Assembly: GCF_013337765.1 (NCBI RefSeq)
Contig: NZ_VBSB01000036.1
Span: 62,001-126,000, forward strand
Reading direction: 5' to 3'
DNA from: Mycolicibacterium sphagni
Lineage (GTDB): Bacteria > Actinomycetota > Actinomycetes > Mycobacteriales > Mycobacteriaceae
Length of the DNA: 64,000 nt
Position 1 is the stretch's first letter. Each line of letters starts with the position of its first letter. Under the pieces are notes generated by a model that was given only the letters and a program-made list of their open reading frames with translations, ran no database searches and was not told the origin of the DNA. Positions 60,511-64,000 of this stretch are shown in pieces. The position numbers and the translations under genes were made by a program.

Positions 60511-61550
60511 AATTCGTCGAGCGCCGGCGGCGGCCGATAGTCGGGCTGGTACCCCACCACCCGCACCGGACTGGCGACCAGGCGGTACTCCCCTGCCGTC
60601 ACGGTGACTTCCGGCGTCGCATCGAGGGCGTCGGGCAGCGATCGCACCGCAGCAGCCGGAATGCCGAGCGGGCGCAGCCGCGCCTCCCATCCCACTGCGG
60701 AGTCGGCGGCCAGCGCATTCGTCACGACCGCGAGCACCTCGTCGCGGTTCGCCGCCCGCTCGGCCATCGTCGGGAAGCCCTCGATACCCGCCTCGGCGGC
60801 GAAGGTCTTCCAGAAGCCGTCGTGGGTGACGAACAGCGCCAGATAGCCGTCCGCGGTCGGAAACAGTTGGGCCGGAACGTAGAACGAATGCGCGCCGAAC
60901 GGATGCCTGCGCGGGTGTACCCCGTCGTTGAGGTACGCCGCGGCCCGGTAGTTCAGCTGCGAGAACATCACGTCGCGCAGGGAAACGTCCACCTGCCCGC
61001 CCTCGCCGGAGACGATCATCGCGAGAAGTCCCAGCGCTGCGGTCAATCCGGTGGAGTTATCGGCCGACGAGTAGCCGGGCAACGTCGGTGCGGCGTCGGG
61101 GTCGCCGGTCATGGCGGCCACCCCGGTCGCCGCCTGGATGACGTAGTCGAAGGCCGGATCGTCGCCACCGTCGAGTCCATAGCCGGTCAGCGCGACGCAC
61201 ACGATCTTCTCGTTGTGCACCCGCAGGGCGTCATAGGTGAGGCCGAAGCGCCGGATCACCGAGGGCTTCATATTGACCAGCAGCGCATCGGATTCCGCGG
61301 CCAGCTCACCCAGCCGCTGTTGCCCGGCCGCCGAAGCCAGGTCCAGGCACACACTGCGCTTGTTGCGATTGAGGCTGGCGAAGTAACTCGCCCCCACCTG
61401 GCGAGAAATCTCGCCACCCGGCGGTTCGATCTTGATGACCTGCGCGCCGAGGTCGGCGAGCAACATGGTGGCGTACGGGCCGGCGAGCATGGTGCCGACC
61501 TCGAGGATCCGGACGCCGGACAGCGGTCCGGAGGCCAGGGGGCCCTTCAT
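60498..61550 (-). CDS. class III (CaiB/BaiF) acyl-CoA transferase
   Basis: 350 residues, shorter than the two others here. Leu-Ser-Gly-Val-Arg-Ile-Leu-Glu-Val-Gly, Gln-Val-Ile-Lys-Ile-Glu-Pro-Pro, Leu-Asn-Arg-Asn-Lys-Arg, and the probable catalytic Asp 135 in Pro-Ala-Phe-Asp-Tyr. The family includes alpha-methylacyl-CoA racemases, which share these N-terminal motifs; the small size leaves that option open. Overlaps the LLM gene by four bases. Confidence 0.87.
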   Translation of the reverse strand: MKGPLASGPLSGVRILEVGTMLAGPYATMLLADLGAQVIKIEPPGGEISRQVGASYFASLNRNKRSVCLDLASAAGQQRLGELAAESDALLVNMKPSVIRRFGLTYDALRVHNEKIVCVALTGYGLDGGDDPAFDYVIQAATGVAAMTGDPDAAPTLPGYSSADNSTGLTAALGLLAMIVSGEGGQVDVSLRDVMFSQLNYRAAAYLNDGVHPRRHPFGAHSFYVPAQLFPTADGYLALFVTHDGFWKTFAAEAGIEGFPTMAERAANRDEVLAVVTNALAADSAVGWEARLRPLGIPAAAVRSLPDALDATPEVTVTAGEYRLVASPVRVVGYQPDYRPPPALDEFQSS

Positions 61551-62503
61551 CGAATTTCGGCGGCGAGCTGTGAAATCACCTCGCGGGTGCGGTATTTCGA
61601 CGCCACCAGCTCGTCGCGATTCTCGCCGATCGGCAACAGCCGGACCGACAAGTCGGTCACGCCGGCGTCGGCGAACGCACGGAACCGCTTGAGGATTGAC
61701 TCTTCATCCCCCGCGGCACAGAGATCGCCGACGTCTCGGGCGTCCCCCCGGTCGAGCAAGCGCTGATAGTTGGGCGACGTCTCGGCCTCGGCCAGGATGC
61801 GGTTGGCCCGGTCCTTGGCCGCGTCGATCTCCGAGTTTGCGCAGAGGGTGACGGGGATACCGGCGACGATCCGTGGTGCGGGCTTGCCGGCGCCAGCGGC
61901 GGCCTTGTTGATCTTGGGGGCGATGTGTTCGCCGATGGCCTTTTCGTCGGCCATCCACAGCGTCGTGCCGTCCGCATGCTCACCGGCGATCTGCAGCATC
62001 ACCGGGCCGAGCGCCGCCACGAGCACCGGCATCTTCGTCTCGGCTCCGAGTGCAGTCGGGTTATGAACGGTGAACGTGTCATTCTCGACGTCGACAGGGC
62101 CGGGCCCGGAGATCGCCGCATTGAACACCTGCAGGTAGTCGCGGGTGTACGCCGCCGGTTTGTCGTAGGGCAGGCCGAGCATGTCCCGAATGATCCAGTG
62201 ATGCGAGGGGCCAACGCCGAGTGCCAGCCGCCCGTTCGAGATCGCATGCACCGAAAGCGCTTGGCGGGCAAGTGCGATGGGATGCTGCGCTTGCAGCGGG
62301 ACCACGGCGGTTCCGAGCTCGATGCGCGTGCTGTGCGACGCCATCAACGCGACCATGCTCAGCAAGTCGAAATCGTCGGGCACCTGCGGCATCCACGCGG
62401 TCGACAGCCCCGCCGCGTCGGCCCATTCGATATCGGCGATGAGCTTCTTCACCTTGCGGGCCATGTCGCCCCGCTCGGCACCGATCATCACACCAAGACG
62501 CAT
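61547..62503 (-). CDS. LLM-class (luciferase-like, F420-type) oxidoreductase
   Basis: 318 residues; ATG overlaps the B12-domain gene stop by one base (TAATG). Starts Arg-Leu-Gly-Val-Met-Ile-Gly. Contains Ile-Glu-Leu-Gly-Thr-Ala-Val-Val-Pro and Arg-Leu-Ala-Leu-Gly-Val-Gly-Pro-Ser-His, typical of mycobacterial F420-dependent LLM proteins. The co-factor is inferred from family resemblance. Its place inside the mutase operon is unusual and suggests it acts on the same intermediate. Confidence 0.86.
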   Translation of the reverse strand: MRLGVMIGAERGDMARKVKKLIADIEWADAAGLSTAWMPQVPDDFDLLSMVALMASHSTRIELGTAVVPLQAQHPIALARQALSVHAISNGRLALGVGPSHHWIIRDMLGLPYDKPAAYTRDYLQVFNAAISGPGPVDVENDTFTVHNPTALGAETKMPVLVAALGPVMLQIAGEHADGTTLWMADEKAIGEHIAPKINKAAAGAGKPAPRIVAGIPVTLCANSEIDAAKDRANRILAEAETSPNYQRLLDRGDARDVGDLCAAGDEESILKRFRAFADAGVTDLSVRLLPIGENRDELVASKYRTREVISQLAAEIR

Positions 62504-62904
62504 TACTCGGCCACCTGTTCTGAGGTCAGTGCGCGGACGTCGCGGACCAAGGTGTCCAGTGACGTTCCGGTGGGGAATACCGCGGCCGCACCGGCTTCCA
62601 GCAGCTTGGGTACGTCGCTCAACGGAATCGTGCCACCGACGATGACAGCGATATCGCCCGCGTCGGCGGCGCGCAGAGCATCGACGGTGCGCTGGGTCAG
62701 GGCCAGGTGCGCACCGGAGAGGATCGAAAGCCCAACGACGGCAACGTCTTCCTGGAGGGCGATCGAGACGATGTCCTCGATGCGCTGCCGGATGCCGGTG
62801 AAGATCACTTCGAAGCCGGCGTCACGTAGTGCGCGGGCCACGATCTTGGCGCCACGGTCATGACCGTCGAGGCCGGGTTTGGCGACCAGGATGCGGGCGC
62901 TCAT
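62503..62904 (-). CDS. B12-binding small subunit of a split acyl-CoA mutase
   Basis: 133 residues from ATG 62904 (TGATG overlap). Cobalamin motif Asp-Gly-His-Asp-Arg-Gly (Asp-x-His-x2-Gly with the axial His), Ser-Ile-Leu-Ser-Gly, and Gly-Gly-Thr-Ile-Pro. In methylmalonyl-CoA mutase this domain is the C-terminus of the large chain; here it is a separate chain as in isobutyryl-CoA and 2-hydroxyisobutyryl-CoA mutases. Confidence 0.92.
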   Translation of the reverse strand: MSARILVAKPGLDGHDRGAKIVARALRDAGFEVIFTGIRQRIEDIVSIALQEDVAVVGLSILSGAHLALTQRTVDALRAADAGDIAVIVGGTIPLSDVPKLLEAGAAAVFPTGTSLDTLVRDVRALTSEQVAE

Positions 62905-64000
62905 CAGAAGACCACCGGCTGCTGGAATTCGCCCCACACCGACTTCAGCGTGGAGACCATCTCCCCCACCGTGCAGTAGGCGTTGGCGCAGTCGATCAGC
63001 TTGTGCATCAGGTTGTCGTCGCCTTCCGCCGAACGGGCCAGTGCGGCAAGCGCTTCCTTCACGGCGACGCCATCACGCTCGGCCTTGACCTTCGCGAGCC
63101 GCTTGAGCTGTTTGTCGCGGCCGTCGGCGTCCAGTTCGTAGGTGGCCAGATCCGGGGCGGGCTCGTCGACGACGAACTTGTTGACGCCGACCACCGGGCG
63201 CTCGCCCGACTCGACCTCCTGGTGGATCTTGTACGCCTCGTCGGCAATCAGACCCTGTAGATAGCCGTCCTCGATGGATTGCACCATGCCGCCATGCGCT
63301 TCGAGGTCGGCCATGATCTCGATGATGCGTTCTTCGGTCGCATCGGTGAGCGCCTCGACGAAATACGAGCCACCCAGCGGATCAGCCACCCGCGCAACAC
63401 CGGTCTCATAAGCCAGGATCTGCTGGGTACGCAGCGCCAGCGTCGCGGACTCCTCGCTGGGCAACGCGAAGGGTTCGTCCCACGCGGCGGTGAACATCGA
63501 CTGCACACCACCGAGCACCGAGGCCAGCGCCTCGTAGGCCACCCGGACCAGGTTGTTCTGCGCCTGCGGGGCGTACAACGACGCACCACCGGACACGCAC
63601 CCGAACCGGAACATCGAGGCCTTATCGGTCTGCGCGCCGTAGCGCTCCCGCACGATCGTGGCCCAACGACGGCGTCCGGCACGGTATTTGGCGATCTCCT
63701 CGAAGAAGTCGCCGTGGGTGTAGAAGAAGAACGAGATCTGCGGGGCGAACTTGTCGATCGTCATCCGGCCGCGTTCGACTACTGTGTCGCAGTACGTGAC
63801 CCCGTCGGCCAGGGTGAACGCCATCTCCTGGACGGCATTGGCACCGGCATCACGGAAGTGCGCGCCCGCCACCGAAATCGCGTTGAAGCGCGGCACCTCA
63901 GCCGCGCAGAACTCGATGGTGTCGGCGATCAAACGCAGCGACGGCGTCGGCGGCCAGATCCAGGTGCCGCGCGACGCGTATTCCTTGAGGATGTCGTTCT
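62904..64000 (-). CDS. large subunit of a split B12-dependent acyl-CoA mutase (5' end outside window)
   Basis: The reading frame runs off the window edge; about 365 C-terminal codons are visible. Asn-Asp-Ile-Leu-Lys-Glu-Tyr, Phe-Asn-Ala-Ile-Ser-Val-Ala-Gly, Glu-Met-Ala-Phe-Thr-Leu-Ala-Asp-Gly, Phe-Ala-Pro-Gln-Ile-Ser-Phe-Phe-Phe and the Gly-Gly-Ser-Tyr-Phe-Val-Glu segment belong to the methylmalonyl-CoA mutase family. The chain ends after the TIM barrel without a B12 domain, as in IcmA/HcmA types. Residues that separate methylmalonyl, isobutyryl and hydroxyisobutyryl specificity lie mostly outside the visible part. Confidence 0.92.
   Translation of the reverse strand, partial: NDILKEYASRGTWIWPPTPSLRLIADTIEFCAAEVPRFNAISVAGAHFRDAGANAVQEMAFTLADGVTYCDTVVERGRMTIDKFAPQISFFFYTHGDFFEEIAKYRAGRRRWATIVRERYGAQTDKASMFRFGCVSGGASLYAPQAQNNLVRVAYEALASVLGGVQSMFTAAWDEPFALPSEESATLALRTQQILAYETGVARVADPLGGSYFVEALTDATEERIIEIMADLEAHGGMVQSIEDGYLQGLIADEAYKIHQEVESGERPVVGVNKFVVDEPAPDLATYELDADGRDKQLKRLAKVKAERDGVAVKEALAALARSAEGDDNLMHKLIDCANAYCTVGEMVSTLKSVWGEFQQPVVF

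Noticed and set aside
1..64000. Recently acquired genomic island
   Set aside because: No integrase, transposase, tRNA or att-like direct repeats seen, and base composition is even apart from short promoter regions and the 24.3-25.1 kb gap.

Overview
The window is high-GC actinobacterial DNA, almost certainly from a mycobacterium (Mycolicibacterium/Mycobacterium type). Indicators are a complete yrbE-mce import operon with an Mce-associated membrane protein, an MmpS-like secreted protein, a mycofactocin-type short-chain dehydrogenase, an F420-type luciferase-like oxidoreductase, P450s paired with 3Fe-4S ferredoxins, and many FadE-type acyl-CoA dehydrogenases. I see no rRNA, tRNA, integrase, transposase or CRISPR. 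About 63 protein genes fill the window densely, and most neighbours in a run overlap by 1-11 bases.

Layout. 1-2156: an Mce-associated membrane protein and three small secreted proteins. 16795 down to 1653 (minus): one long operon of aldehyde dehydrogenase, class III CoA-transferase, HMG-CoA-synthase-like/DUF35 fusion, SCP2-type thiolase, yrbEA, yrbEB, mceA-F and a secreted protein. 17114-20367 (plus): two SDRs, ferredoxin, P450. 24293-20433 (minus): a 1286-residue exported protein with a 136-residue repeat at an exact 408-base period. 27496-25325 (minus): a FadE pair. 27726-37569 (plus): two amidohydrolases, Rieske ferredoxin, two alpha/beta hydrolases, NuoF-like flavoprotein, ferredoxin, DUF35-thiolase fusion and two 3-hydroxyisobutyrate-dehydrogenase-like proteins, interrupted by one minus-strand gene. 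37672-39922: P450, ferredoxin and a protein resembling the sterol isomerase EBP. 41026-39915: a TetR regulator and partner. 45949-41173: FadE, CoA-transferase, thiolase, FadE. 46043-54149: divergent amidohydrolase, then a Rieske oxygenase operon, a FadE pair and a second TetR regulator. 54153-64000: MeaB-type GTPase, HSD10-like dehydrogenase, acyl-CoA synthetase, FadE pair, crotonase, 2Fe-2S ferredoxin, CoA-transferase, LLM oxidoreductase and a split B12-dependent acyl-CoA mutase.

How it may work together (inference). The Mce/YrbE system would import a hydrophobic substrate. P450s, the Rieske oxygenase and SDR/ALDH enzymes would oxidise it to an acid. The acyl-CoA synthetase and CoA-transferases would activate it, and FadE pairs, crotonase, dehydrogenases, thiolases and DUF35-associated aldolase-like enzymes would shorten it. 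HSD10-like dehydrogenase, HIBADH-like proteins and a B12 mutase suit methyl-branched intermediates, as from an isoprenoid, terpenoid or sterol-like compound. The substrate cannot be read from the sequence.

The most notable observation is a recurring 15-base inverted repeat, consensus GAGAANNNNNTTCTC. It lies in front of almost every operon here, including the Mce operon, and twice in front of the TetR gene at 53493. This suggests the whole region is one autoregulated regulon, with an operator unlike those I know for KstR or KstR2.
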